A stretch of 64,000 nucleotides of DNA from positions 2,108,001-2,172,000 of the forward strand of contig NW_025408668.1 of assembly GCF_020360975.1 (NCBI RefSeq), written 5' to 3'. A model generated the notes under the pieces. The model had not been told where the DNA came from, ran no database searches, and worked only from the letters and a program-made list of their open reading frames with translations. The position numbers were made by a program, and so were the translations under genes. This DNA is from Hirsutella rhossiliensis (lineage: Eukaryota > Ascomycota > Sordariomycetes > Hypocreales > Ophiocordycipitaceae). The stretch's first letter is position 1, and each line of letters begins with the position of its first letter. This document shows positions 1-12,199 of this stretch, piece by piece.

Positions 1-738
1 AGTAGCGAAGTTATTAGTACTTACTTAAGAGCGCCTAGGCACGATCTCTTTATTAGTATTAGTATTACTAATAAGGGTAATAAACTTATAAGTTTCCTAG
101 CCTATAAAGGTTAGCTTATCGATAGTTAAAGTTAAAGTATTTAGCGGGGTAATAAGGGTATAACCCTTACTAACGTTAGGTCTTAAACTAAAAGTCTCCT
201 AGAACTAAGATTCCTTTATACCTTTCTTAGCTTTCTTTATTAAAGGGGAACTAGTAAAGCGAACCCGCTACTACCTACTCTTATATATAGTATAGGAAAT
301 CGGCGTTATAGTTCTTTATCTTCTTTAGCGTAAAAGATATTATTATAAATAAATCGTTAATAAAAAGTAATAAAAAAAGGTATAAGGGATTAATAAAAAA
401 AAGGTATAAGGGATTAATAAAAAAAAGGTATAAAACTCTATAGTAATCGTAAGCGGAAGAGTTAAAAAATAAAATAAAATAAAAAAAGTAAGAGATATAT
501 ATATATACTCTTTATATTATAGTTATATAGCTAATATATAAGTAATATCGTAATAGTTACTTAGCGGCAACCGTTAGTATAATAACTATTAATGTTATCA
601 AGTATAGACTAATATATACTTATATAGGCATATAAGCGCGATATATAATTAAAACTACTTCTCTTCTTAACTAAATATATATAGTATATCGAAAGCAATA
701 TATATTAAGATATAGCCGAGATATTTATATAAGAGGAG
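1..738. other. AT-rich RIP-mutated DNA, no gene
   Basis: No supportable gene. The stretch is dominated by A, T and TA steps with only an occasional CA or TG, the signature expected of RIP in filamentous ascomycetes. It lies upstream of the first gypsy element; its last five bases (AGGAG, 734-738) are that element's target duplication. It may be the end of an older element, but I recognise no domain in it. Confidence 0.6.
368..434. repeat. Three-copy tandem repeat, about 24 bp unit
   Basis: Three head-to-tail copies of an A-rich unit (TAAT, a run of 7-8 A, then GGTATAAGGGAT) start at 368, 391 and 415; the third copy loses the match after GGTATAA. A small local minisatellite in non-coding DNA. 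Confidence 0.8.
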
Positions 739-1222
739 TATTATAACTATAGTCTAGTAAACCCTAGGGACTATTATATATTACGAGGTTACGTAACGTA
801 GGGAGTAAGGAATATTAAATAGACTAACGGGCTAATTAAGTTTAGAGCGATAGGTTACTTTAGCGCTTTAACGCTCTATAGCTAGGATCGTAGGATCGCT
901 CTAGCGCTTTAGCGCTCTTAGACGATAAGATTACCTAGCGCTCTCGGCGATCTAAGGAAGCTCTTAAGATATATAAGGAAGGAACGGAATATTCCTTTAA
1001 ATAGATAGCTCGATAGCTTTTAATATTATAATTATTACGATCTTTATTACGATCTTATCTTTAATTCTAATTACTTAATTACCTAGTTATACTCTATAGT
1101 CTATAACCTCTAACTTATTACTAACGTAATATACTTATTATTACTTAGACTATACCTTATTATATCTACTAATATAAACCCTTTAATAGGTTTATCCCTT
1201 AAGAATAATACCGGTTATTATA
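739..1222 (+). repeat. 5' LTR of Gypsy-1
   Basis: It begins TATTATAACTATAG and ends GGTTATTATA; before RIP the ends would have been TG...CA. Its second half (from about 990) is shared with the Gypsy-2 LTRs, whereas its first half is not. It carries about 34 bp (near 905-940) that the 3' LTR lacks. Confidence 0.93.
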
Positions 1223-1424
1223 CGTTAAAAGCTCTTATTTAGTATAATACTACGTTACTCTAAGTAATATTATAACTATTAATATACCTATATAGTAAAC
1301 TAAATTAATTAACTTTAGAGCTACTATATCGCCTTAGGATATAATACGTAAGATTATTGCCCTTTAATATAAGGTATAGTTACTTAGGAATAAAGAAGGT
1401 AATAAATAAGTTAAGGACCTTAAA

Positions 1425-2230
1425 GAAGTAGTTAAACTAAAATAGCTAGGACTATTTAACGGTACTTATAGTACGCTTTAAGACTTTCTTACTTAACTTA
1501 AGGCCTACTACTAGTTTTACCCTATAAAACTCTTAGACCTAGTTAAAAAGGTACTTTATATAGGAAATTATTTATTTAAAACGGCACTCGCTTAGTTTAG
1601 ACCTATTATAAGGGACTTTCTTAATAACTAACTAGCGCGATAAGATAATAAGATAGATAAAGTCTTTACTAGTTTCTAAGGATTTAAAGAAGCTATTATA
1701 AAGGTATTTAGAATACCTAATAAGGAATAAGAAGCTAAATAGAAACTTTAAGAACTTCGATAAAGGATCTTAGTATTAGATTATACTATAAAGTTCTATT
1801 AAGTTATCTTTAAGCTTAATTAAGACGACGAACCTCTTATATTATAATTCTATAATAGGCTTAAAGAAGAAGTTAAGGACGAGCTTTAAAAGGAAATTTA
1901 ACTTAATAACCTCTTAAACTATATTACTATAGTAGTATAAATCGATAATAGATAGTATACGCGACGCTAAGAAAAGAAATAAGGAAGAGGAAACTAAAAC
2001 CCTTCTTATAAGAATAACTTTAACTAACGCGCTAACTATAAAAAGAAGCGCGAAACTCCTATTACCTATACTAATATAACTAACCTAGGTAAGATAAATC
2101 TAAATATAATATAGAAAAGTAAAAGAAAGTATTTTAACTATAGGAAACCTAGATATTACTCTAAAGAATATAGATAACCTTATAAAGAGAAGAAAACCTA
2201 CTAAGTACTAGCCTTAGAAGGTAAGAAATA
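1425..2230 (+). pseudogene. Gypsy-1 gag relic (capsid and zinc knuckle)
   Basis: The structural polyprotein that would package the element RNA into virus-like particles. In one forward frame a Gag-like helical segment is readable, with TAA/TAG where Gln or Trp codons are expected. At 2130-2174 the nucleocapsid zinc knuckle can be followed base by base: the spacing is CX2CX4HX4C, but all three Cys codons now read Tyr, the His reads Tyr and the Gly codons read Arg, exactly what C-to-T and G-to-A changes produce. No start codon can be chosen with confidence because ATG becomes ATA. Clearly non-functional. Identification rests on the knuckle spacing and on the position in front of pol. Confidence 0.85.
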
Positions 2231-3940
2231 CCTAAACGCTACTAATAGATAGGAACTAAAGTATAAACTCCTTAGTTAGACTATATACTATAACGACGAA
2301 TATATAGTATACCTTAGCGATAAAAATAGTACTAGATAGTTCCTAAAGCTACTAAAGAAAACCCTTATAATAATATAATAAAGGGATCTTAAAATATAGA
2401 AATAAGTTAAATTTATAGAACTAAAATACCCCTATCTTAAAAGAGTCTCTTAAGACTAAATTAAGAAGAATAGTAAATAATTCTAAGAAGATATATAAAA
2501 TAAAAATCGATAATAACGATAGGTAGTCTATAAATAATATAATAAAGAAGATATAAATATAGCCCTTATACTTATAAAACTTAGATAATAACCTAAGGAG
2601 GAATAACGAAGTATCGACGATATAAGCTTTAAAGAATAAGAAATACCTAGAGAAATAGAAGATAAGAACGAACTTATACTACTACCCTTACTACTAAGGG
2701 AGAATACTATAATTAAAGAACACGCTTTATACTTTAAAGAATTTAAAGAAATACTTAAAATTAGAACTAAATAAACGCCTTAAATTCTTACGGAAAACTA
2801 ATAAGCTATATTAATTTAGTATTAACTAGCACTATATAGAGGAGACTATACTATAGCTATTACCTTAGTTAATACCTTTATAGCTTTATAATAAGAATAG
2901 TAACTATAAGAAGAATTTAAAGATAATCTATAAATACTACTTACTTATAAGTACTATAAGTATATTTTATAGATATTATACGTCTACTTAGATTATATAA
3001 TATACTTCTAGATAAAGGTATAATATAACGCCTTCTTAGTTAGGTTTAAGGGATAAGTACTTTCGAAACCCTACTTAAGTATATAACTAAACTACTAGAA
3101 AATCGATTAACGCTACTTAAATAACTAAGTTATATTATTAAAACCTAATTACGGTATACTACTTAAATACTATAATAATTATAGTTTATTAATAAGATAT
3201 CTTTTAAAGATATATAAGATCTATAAATACGCTAAAATAAAGGAATAGTATAGTACTACTCGCTTTAAGGTATCTAAACTACTAATCTTTTAAAGACTTA
3301 TATAATAAATTAAATATAATAAAGAAGATTATAATAAATATATATACTTAAACTATAGAGTTTATAAATATAAAAAAGTATAAGTATAATATAAACGATA
3401 TAACGGTATACTAAAAGATTATTAGTAATATATATAAAGGCTATAAGCTATATTTAACTAAGGAAAATTATATATAGAAATACTATATAAAAAATAGAAA
3501 GATATAGAATAAAAACTTAACCTTTAGTATAAAAATAAATAGAATTATAAAGTATAGTATATAATTAACTATAAAGTAATATAATATAAATAATATAGCG
3601 TTAAGAATTAAGAAATCTTTAAATAGCTATAAGAAATTAGTCTCTTAAGCCCTAATATAATACTATATAATAAAAATATAAAGAAACGATATTAATAATA
3701 AATTAAAGAAGAATACCTAAATAAAATAAATAAGGACTAGGTAAAAAATAAGGTACGCTACCTATAAAAGGGCTATAGACTAGTATAATATAATAAGATC
3801 TAAGGACCCTATATATAGTAACGGTAAGCTATAGCGACTAAATAGTATTAGATATCTAAATTATAGGATATTATATATATATACTTTTAAACTATAGTAT
3901 AATAAGTAACTATATTTTACTTAGAGATATTAATTATTAC
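2231..3940 (+). pseudogene. Extra coding-like segment between gag and protease of Gypsy-1
   Basis: About 1.7 kb between the zinc knuckle and the protease keeps a largely continuous forward reading with RIP-type stops only, and the same segment is present in Gypsy-2 (about 10425-12170). I recognise no domain in it. It is rich in Tyr, Lys, Leu and Ile after mutation. Many gypsy elements have only a short linker here. It could be a long Gag tail, an accessory domain or a fossil of a fusion. That it was coding is an inference from frame continuity; its function is unknown. Confidence 0.5.
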
Positions 3941-3949
3941 TAACTTATA

Positions 3950-6900
3950 TAGAGATATAAGAAAGATCTATATAAACTTATAAATATTAAAGGAGAGGCC
4001 TTTAACTATAATAATAGAATTATTAATATAAAGATTAATTACCTTAATATTAATATCTAAGGCTATAATAAATAAGTTAACTTTAATATTATAGATATTA
4101 AAGAATATAACCTTATATTAGGGCTTCTATAGCTATAAAAGAGCAACCTATTAATTAACTAGAAAACTAGCTAGCTATATTAAAATAAAAATATAAGTTT
4201 CTAGGACTAGTAGATTTAGGAGAAAGTAAAGTTTTACGATAATTTAGCTATTAAATAGGATAAAAGGGATAACCGTTTAAGTAAATTATTATAAGCTTTA
4301 GCGATATAAATAAGTATAGTAACCGAACTAATAGATATAAAATCGACTAATAAGACCTATATACTAACTAATATAGCTATATAACCTAGTATCTAATATA
4401 AATAAAATAAAGGATATAAGATAAAGATCTAAAGAGTTATTATTACTTTAAGGAAAGACCTTAAATAAATTAATAAAGAGCTTAAGTTAAGAGAAATTAG
4501 CTCTTAAAAAAAGAATAAAGCCTTTAAGATAGAATAAAGAATATCCCTTAAGAATACTAGAAATATAATAAACTCTTTAAGGAAGAACTTAAGATAGGGT
4601 TACCTAAATATAACTAATAAGACTATAAATTTTATCTTAAGGATAGAATAACGCTAACGTTCTATAAGATTTATAACTTAAACGAAAAGTAACTATAAAC
4701 GCTACGCGACTACCTTAATAAGAATCTATAAAAGGGATATATATAAACGTTAATATCTAAAGTAAGCTACCTAGTTATATTTATTTTAAAGAAAAATAGT
4801 AAGCTATAACTAGTTATCGACTATAGACGCTTAAACGATATTATAATAAAAGACTAAATACTATTACCGCTTATATTAAAACTATAAGATTAACTATATA
4901 GTAAAAAATAGTTTATAGCCCTTAACCTTAAAGGCGCCTATAACTTAATATATATAAAAAAGGGATATAAATAGATAATAGCCTTGAAAGCGAAATTCGG
5001 ACTTCTTAAATATCTAGTAATACTATTTAAAGTAATACTATTTAAACTTATAAATATACTAGCTACCTTTTAATAGATAATTAATAATATCCTACGCGAA
5101 TACTTAGATATCTTTATAGTAGTATACCTAGATAATATCATAATCTTCTCGGATACCTTAGAAGAATATAAGGAATAGGTCTATAAGGTACTCCGCGTAC
5201 TTTAGAATATAAAGTTACTAGTTAAACTAAAGAAAAGTAAGTTCTATATATAGAAAGTAGACTTCCTTAGATATACGATCTTATTAAGAGAGATATAAAT
5301 ATAATAAGATAAGATTAACTTAGTTAAAGAATAGCTAACGCTAAAGAATATTAAGGACGTATAAAGTTTCCTAGGATTTATAAATTACTATTAACGATTT
5401 ATTAAAGATTTTAGAAAGATTATAGTACTATTATATAACTTAATAAAGAAGGAAAAAGAATTTATATAGGACGATAAAGCTAACGAAGCTTTTAAATATA
5501 TTAAGACTACGATTATATAAGAACTAGTTTTAACTACCTTTAATTTAAAACGATAAATTAAACTTAAAACTAATATATTAGACTTTACTTTAAGAGTATA
5601 AATCGGATAAAAAGATATTAAAGGAAGACTATAACTAATTATATTTTACTTAAAGAAGCTATATAGTATAGAACTTAATTACCCTATCTACGATAAAGAA
5701 TTCCTTATAATTATTTAAGCTTTTAAGGAATTTCGATACTACCTTCTTAAAAGTAAATATAAAGTTAAGGTCTATATAGACTATAAGAATATCTTATATT
5801 TTATAACGATATAATAGTTAAACGGACGATAGATCTAATAGGCCGAATACTTATTAAAATTAAACTATAAGATAATCTATAAAAAAGGAATAGAAAACGG
5901 TCGAGCTAATACCCTTAGTTAACGAAGCGACTATAATATAAGAGTACTTATAGCAAAAGGATAGCTCTTAGAAATTAACGAAAACGGGAACTACTAGTAA
6001 CGATAGCTAAATATAATATTTAAAGTATAACCTAATAACTCGACTTACTAAAAGATCGTAAAATAGATAAAAGAATATAAAGTACTAAACGGATATAATA
6101 TAGGATATTTAGAAGTTTTAATATATAAAAATAAAATCTAGATACTACTAAAATTATAAGATAAAGTTATATAAGATATATATAAATATCTAATATATAG
6201 ATACTAAGGAATCTAAAGAATAATAAAATAGATTAAACGATAATATAACTTCTTATAGCTTAAAGAAGTAGTATAATAAGTTATTAAAGAATATAAACTT
6301 TATATATAAAGTAAAGCTAAATAATATAAACTATATAGAGAATTATAACCGCTATTAGTACTAAAGTAACTATAGGATTTAATAGCTTTCGACTATATTA
6401 TAAAGCTATTACTATTAAAAGAACTTATAACTAATATTAAGTACGATAGTATATTCGTTATTACTAATTAGCTAATAAAGTATAGGTATTTCTTATTATA
6501 TAAAGAAGTAAGTAATATAGAAGAGCTAGTATATATATTCCTATAAATAATTATTAGTAATTATAGACTATTAAATAAGATTATCTTTAATAAAAAAAGT
6601 ATATTTATAGCTAAGTTTTAGTAAGCTCTTATAGTATAATTAAGGACGAAATATAAGCTTAGTATAGCTTATTACCTATAAATAGATAGATAAATAGAAC
6701 GACTTAACTAAACGCTTAAATAATATTTACGATACTATATTAGCTACGAATAAAACAATTAAGTTAGATAGCTATTAATAGCGTAACTAGCTTATAATAG
6801 CTTAGTTATAGAAATAACTAAGCTCTTACTAGTATACGCTAATTACGGATATAACTTAGAAGTATTTAAGGTTACTTAATAAGGACTATAAGTAGAACGA

Positions 6901-7390
6901 GCGATACTATAAGTAGATTAGCTATAAAAATTATATAAAGAAATATAATAAGAACTTTAATTTATTAAAGAACGAATATCTACTTACTATAATTAGAAAA
7001 GATTATAAGGACTAATCTTTTAAGAGGGAGATATAGCCTACCTTATATAACGAAATATTAAAATAAAACGACTAAGTAATAAATTAGATTTTAAGAAACT
7101 TAGACCGTTTAAGGTTAAGAAAGCTATTTTAAAAGTTAACTATAAACTTTTACTACTAATAATAATAGGGATATACCCGATATTTTATATCTTATTATTA
7201 GAACTAGTACTATAAAACGCTAAACTATAAGATAAAATCGAAGTTAATAATAATTAAGAATATAAAGCTAAATAAATACTAGATATAAGAAAATAAGGTT
7301 AGTAATAGGAATACCTTATTAAGTAAAAGGGATATAGGCTAAAGGAAAATACCTAGGAACTACTTAAGTACTTAACCTATTATAGCTCTT
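3950..7390 (+). pseudogene. Gypsy-1 pol relic: PR, RT, RNase H, integrase, chromodomain
   Basis: Forward-strand pol. The end of the protease is readable near 4090-4170 (an ILG-type motif followed by two hydrophobic residues). RT covers about 4690-5300: the catalytic YLDD box at 5125-5136 now reads Y-L-D-N, one catalytic Asp lost by G-to-A. RNase H follows to about 5950, then integrase with its zinc region (about 6150-6290) and DDE core. At about 7255-7380 a chromodomain is recognisable (a YLIK-Trp-KGY type core followed by EENTWE-like residues), placing the element among chromoviruses, whose chromodomain is known to steer integration to heterochromatin. Stops occur every few dozen codons, so it is inactive. 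Confidence 0.92.
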
Positions 7391-8146
7391 TACTTTAATA
7401 GTTCTACTAAGTTAACCCTTAATTAGAAATATAGGGTTACTAAGAATAGTATCTTAGTTTAATATATCTAAGGCACTAAACGATTAAACCTTACTAATAG
7501 TAATAGTTTCCTTATTTAATAAATAAACTAATTTATTTTAAGAAGAACGCGTTATACTATCTTCTTTATTAATAGCTTATATACCCCGCTAAAATAACTT
7601 ACTACCTCGGTCCTTTAAGAAACGCTTTTATTTCTTAATCTAAGCTAAGCGAGCTATTACTTCCTTTAACGCTTCTTTTACTTTCTATTCGTTTAAATTA
7701 ATCTTTTACTATTAATTTATAATACAACGAACTAGAAAAGAAGGAACGTTAGTAAAAAGAATAATAAGAAAGGAAGGGGATAAAATAAACGGGCGGACAC
7801 TATATTATAACTATTATAAGAACGGCCTATAAAGGTATATTTAGAATACTAATTAAAACGCTCGCCGACTTTATAAGCTAGGCTTAACCGAAAATAATAA
7901 GAGTAAAGTATAATTTTAATACTATAGATCTCGGTCTAGGATACTAGCTTTAATCGTTAACGCGATTTATCGGAATTATAGGAATAGGATTTTTAAATAT
8001 AACTAGATATACTATTAGTAGTATATCCTAAAAGGATAAAAGAATAAGGAATAATATACTTACGTATAACGCGATAAGGGTATATTTATATACGGCGGCT
8101 AAAGTAGTAGGTCTTAGGGATAAGACTAAAAGGAGGGGAGGCATCC
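7391..8146 (+). other. Gypsy-1 post-pol untranslated segment
   Basis: Non-coding tail between the chromodomain and the 3' LTR. It differs from the matching part of Gypsy-2 until about 7995, after which both share a palindrome (GATATACT...AGTATATC) and the run-up to the polypurine tract. I see no open frame. Confidence 0.6.
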
Positions 8147-8596
8147 TATTATAACTACGGTCTAGTAAACCGTAGGGACTAATATATATTACGAGGTTAT
8201 ATAACGTAGGGAGTAAGGAATATTAAACGGACCGATAGGCTAATTAAGTTTAGAGCGACGGGTTACTTTAGCGCTTTAACGCTCTATAGCTAGAATCGTA
8301 GGATCGCTCTAGCGCTCTCGGCGATCTAAGGAAGCTCTTAAGATATATAAGGAAGGAACGGAATACTCCTTTAGATAGATAGCTCGATAGCTTTTAATAT
8401 TATAATTATTACGATCTCTATTACGATCTTATCTTTAATTTTAATTACTTAATTACTTAGTTATAGTCTATAGTCTATAACCTCTAACTTATTACTAACG
8501 TAATATACTTATTATTGCTTAGACTACGCCCTATTATATCTACTAATATAAACCCCTCGATAGGTTTATCCCTTAAGAATAATATTAGTTATTATA
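8147..8596 (+). repeat. 3' LTR of Gypsy-1
   Basis: Matches 739-1222 apart from RIP-type transitions and a gap of about 34 bp. It is preceded by the purine tract and followed by the AGGAG target duplication (8597-8601). Confidence 0.93.
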
Positions 8597-8601
8597 AGGA
8601 G

Positions 8602-8999
8602 AGATAATTATAAGAGCGCTACTAAGAGGTACGAGCTAATAAAGCACTTAGGTATATAGTACTAATATATTAGTAAGGTATTAGTAAGGAATCGTACCTA
8701 CCTTACTTATATATTATAAACTACTTATTATTTTAATAAAAAAGAAAAAATCCCTCTTTTTATAAGCTTTAGTTTTATAATAAAGAGAGTATAATATATA
8801 TAGTATAGTACCTCTAGCTATCTCTACTACCTAACTAATTATACTATAATACGTATTCCTTTATAGCCCTATTTAATAGGAATATATTAAAAGATATTAC
8901 CTTATTAATTATATTCTTATCTTTTTTAAGCTTAGCGCTATCCTTATTATTATCTTTATATATAAGCCTAATATTATAGCTCCTTTTAGTAGGGTCCCG
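8602..8999. other. Spacer between Gypsy-1 and Gypsy-2, no gene
   Basis: About 400 bp of AT-rich, CA/TG-depleted DNA. I see no coding signal, RNA gene or repeat. It is the ancestral insertion target for both flanking gypsy elements. Confidence 0.6.
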
Positions 9000-9003
9000 C
9001 TCT

Positions 9004-9473
9004 TATTATAACTATAGTTAGCGGGCTATAAGAAAGCTAGCTACGTTTACGTAATAAGGCAGCTTAGAATAATAGTTAAGATAAGAAGTTACTTAAGCTT
9101 AGCTTACTTAGAGCGTATATAAGCTAAGTAAGCCTTATATAAATAGATTACTACTTAAGAGTATAGCTTATAAGTAAGCTATAGTAAGCTATAAAGGGGA
9201 TTATAGCTAAGACCGTAATCTAAGGATAGTCTTTATAGGTATATATAGCTACCTACTTTTACTCTTTTAGATAAATAGCTCTTTAGCTTTTAATATAGAT
9301 CTTTATTACGATTCTATCTTAAATTTTAATTACTTAGTTATAGTCTATAGTCTACGACCTCTAACTTATTACTAATATAATATATATATTATTACTTAGA
9401 CTACGCCCTATTATATCTACTAATATAAACCCCTTAATAGGTTTATCCCTTAGGAATAATACTAGTCGTTATA
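9004..9473 (+). repeat. 5' LTR of Gypsy-2
   Basis: Starts TATTATAACTATAGTTAGC and ends AGTCGTTATA. It contains a stem-forming pair GCTTACTTAG (about 9100) and CTAAGTAAGC (about 9123). Its R-U5-like second half is shared with Gypsy-1; the U3-like first half is not. Confidence 0.93.
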
Positions 9474-9669
9474 TATTAAAAGCTCTTATTTAGTATAATA
9501 CTTTATTACTCTAAGTAATATCGTAACTATTAATATACTTATATAGTAAGCTAGATTAACTAACTCTAGAGCTATTATATTGCCTTAGGATATAATACGC
9601 GAAATTATTACCCTTTAATATAAGGTATAGTTACTTAAGAATAAAGAAAGTAATTAATAAGTTAGGGAC

Positions 9670-10430
9670 CTTAGAGAAGTAGTTAAACTAAAATAGCTAG
9701 GACTATTTAATAGTACTTATAGCACGCTTTAAGACTTTCTTACTTAACTTAAGGCCTACTACCGGTTTTACCTTACTAAACTCTTAGACCTAGTTAAAAA
9801 GGGACTCTATATAGGAAATTATTTATCTAGAACGGTACTTACTTAGTTTAGACCTATTATAAGGGATTTTCTTAATAACTAACTAGCGCGACGAGATAAT
9901 AAGATAGATAAAGTCTTTACTAGTTTCTAAGGATTTAAAGAAGCTATTATAAAGGTATTTAAAATAACTAATAAAGAATAAGAAGCTAAATAAAAACTTT
10001 AAGAACTCTAATAAAGGATCTTAGTATTAGATTATACTATAAAGTTCTATTAAGTTACCTTAAAGCTTAATTAGGATAAGGAACCTCTTATATTATAATT
10101 CTACGATAGGCTTAAAGAAGAAGTTAAGGACGAGCTCTATAAGGAAAATTAACTTAATAACCTCTTAGACTATATTATTATAATAATATAAATCGATAAT
10201 AGATAGTATACGCGATACTAAGAAAAGAAATAAGGAAGAGGAAACTAAAATCCTTTTTATAAAAATAACTTTAACTAACGCGCTAACTATAAAAAGAAGC
10301 GTAAAACTCTTATTACCTACGCTTATATAACTAACCTAGGTAAGATAGACCTAAACGTAATATAAAAAGTAAAAGAAAGTATTTTAACTATAGGAAACTT
10401 AAATATTACTTTAAAGAATATAGATAACCT
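9670..10430 (+). pseudogene. Gypsy-2 gag relic
   Basis: Same Gag-like reading as in Gypsy-1. The zinc knuckle at 10380-10424 keeps the CX2CX4HX4C spacing, but all Cys codons and the His codon read Tyr and the Gly codons read Arg or Lys. Further differences from Gypsy-1 are C/T and G/A transitions, showing the two copies were mutated independently. No usable start or continuous frame is left. Confidence 0.85.
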
Positions 10431-12199
10431 TATAAAGAGAAGAAAACCTATTAGGCACTAGCCCTAGAAAGTAAGAAATACCTAAACGCTATTAATAAAT
10501 AAGAACTAAAGTATAAACTCTTTAATTAGACTATATACTATAACGATAAATATATAGTATACTTAAGCGATAAAGATAGTATTAGATAGTTCTTAAAGCT
10601 ATTAAAGAAGACCCTTATAATAATATAATAAAGGGATCTTAAAATATAGAAATAAGTTAAATTTATAAAACTAAAATACCTTTATTTTAAAGGAGTCTCT
10701 TAAAACTAAATTAAGAAGAATAGTAAACGATTTTAGGAAGATATATAAAATAAAAATCGATAATAATAATAGGTAGTCTATAAATAATATAATAAGAAAG
10801 ATATAGATATAGCCCTTATACTTATAAAACTTAGATAATAACCTAAGGAGGAATAATAAAGTATTAATAATATAAGCTTTAAAGAATAAGAAATACTTAG
10901 AGAAATAAAAGATAAGAACGAACTTATACTACTACCCTCGCTACTAAGGGAAAATACTATAATTAGAAAATATACTCTATACTTTAAAGAATTTAAAGAA
11001 ATACTTAAAATTAAAACCTAATAAATACTTTAAATTTTTATAGAAAACTAATAAGCTATATTAATTTAGTATTAACTAATACTATATAAAGGAGACTATA
11101 TTATAGCTATTACTATAGTTAATACCTTTATAGCTTTATAATAAGAATAATAACTATAAAGAGAATTTAAAGACGATTTATAAATACTACTTACTTATAA
11201 GTACTATAAGTATATTTTATAGATATTATACGTTTACCTAGATTATTTAATATACTTTTAAATAAAGGTATAATATAATACTTTCTTAGTTAAGTTTAAA
11301 GGATAAGTACTTTCGAAACCCTACTTAAGTATAGAACTAAACTACTAGAAATTCGATTAACGCTACTTAAATAACTAAGTTATATTATTAGAACCTAATT
11401 ATAGTATACTACTTAAATACAATAATAATTATAGTTTATTAATAAGATATCTTTTAGAGATATATAAAATCTATAAATACGCTAAAATAAAAAAATAGTA
11501 TAACGCTACTTACTTTAAGGTATTTAAACCCTTAATCTTTTAAAGACTTACGTAATAAGTTTAATATAATAAAGAAGATTATAATAAATATATATACCTA
11601 ACTATAGAGTTTATAAATATAAAAAGGTATAAGTATAATATAAATAATATAATAGTATACTAAAAGATTATTAGTAATATATATAAAGGCTATAAGCTAT
11701 ATTCGACTAAGGAAGAATTAATATAGAAATACTATATAAAAAATAAAAAGACGCTAAATAAAAACTTAACCTTTAGTATAAAAACGAATAAAATTATAAA
11801 GTATAGTATATAATTAACTATAAAGTAGTATAATATAAACGATATAGCGTCGAGAAATAAGAAATCTTTAATTAGCTATAAGAAATTAGTCTTTTAAGCC
11901 TTAATATAACGCTATATAACGAAAATATAAAAAAACGATATTAATAATAAATTAAAAAAGAATACTTAAATAAAATAAATAAGGACTAGGTAAAAAACAA
12001 GGTATACTATCTATAAAAGGGCTATAAACTAGTATAATATAATAAGATCTAAGGACCCTATATATAGTAATAGTAAGCTATAGCGACTAAATAGTATTAG
12101 ATATTAAAATTATAGGATATTATATATATATACTTTTAGACTATAGCGCGATAGGTAATTACGTTTTACTTAAAGTCGTTAATTATTACTAACTTATAT

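Larger units (their letters stand above)
739..8596 (+). mobile_element. Gypsy-1: complete RIP-mutated Ty3/gypsy chromovirus
   Basis: Two long terminal repeats (739-1222 and 8147-8596) enclose gag, protease, reverse transcriptase, RNase H, integrase and a C-terminal chromodomain, the order of the chromovirus branch of Ty3/gypsy. A perfect 5-bp target duplication AGGAG flanks it (734-738 and 8597-8601), so the ends are well fixed. A purine tract (AAAAGGAGGGGAG, 8128-8140) just before the 3' LTR is the likely polypurine tract. All frames are riddled with TAA/TAG stops and CA/TG are nearly absent, so the element is dead through RIP. Total about 7.86 kb. Gypsy-2, 400 bp downstream, is its close relative. 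Confidence 0.95.

Noticed and set aside
368..434. CRISPR-like array
   Set aside because: Copies are contiguous with no spacers; same for the 24-bp repeat at 58392 and the 196-bp repeat at 20919.
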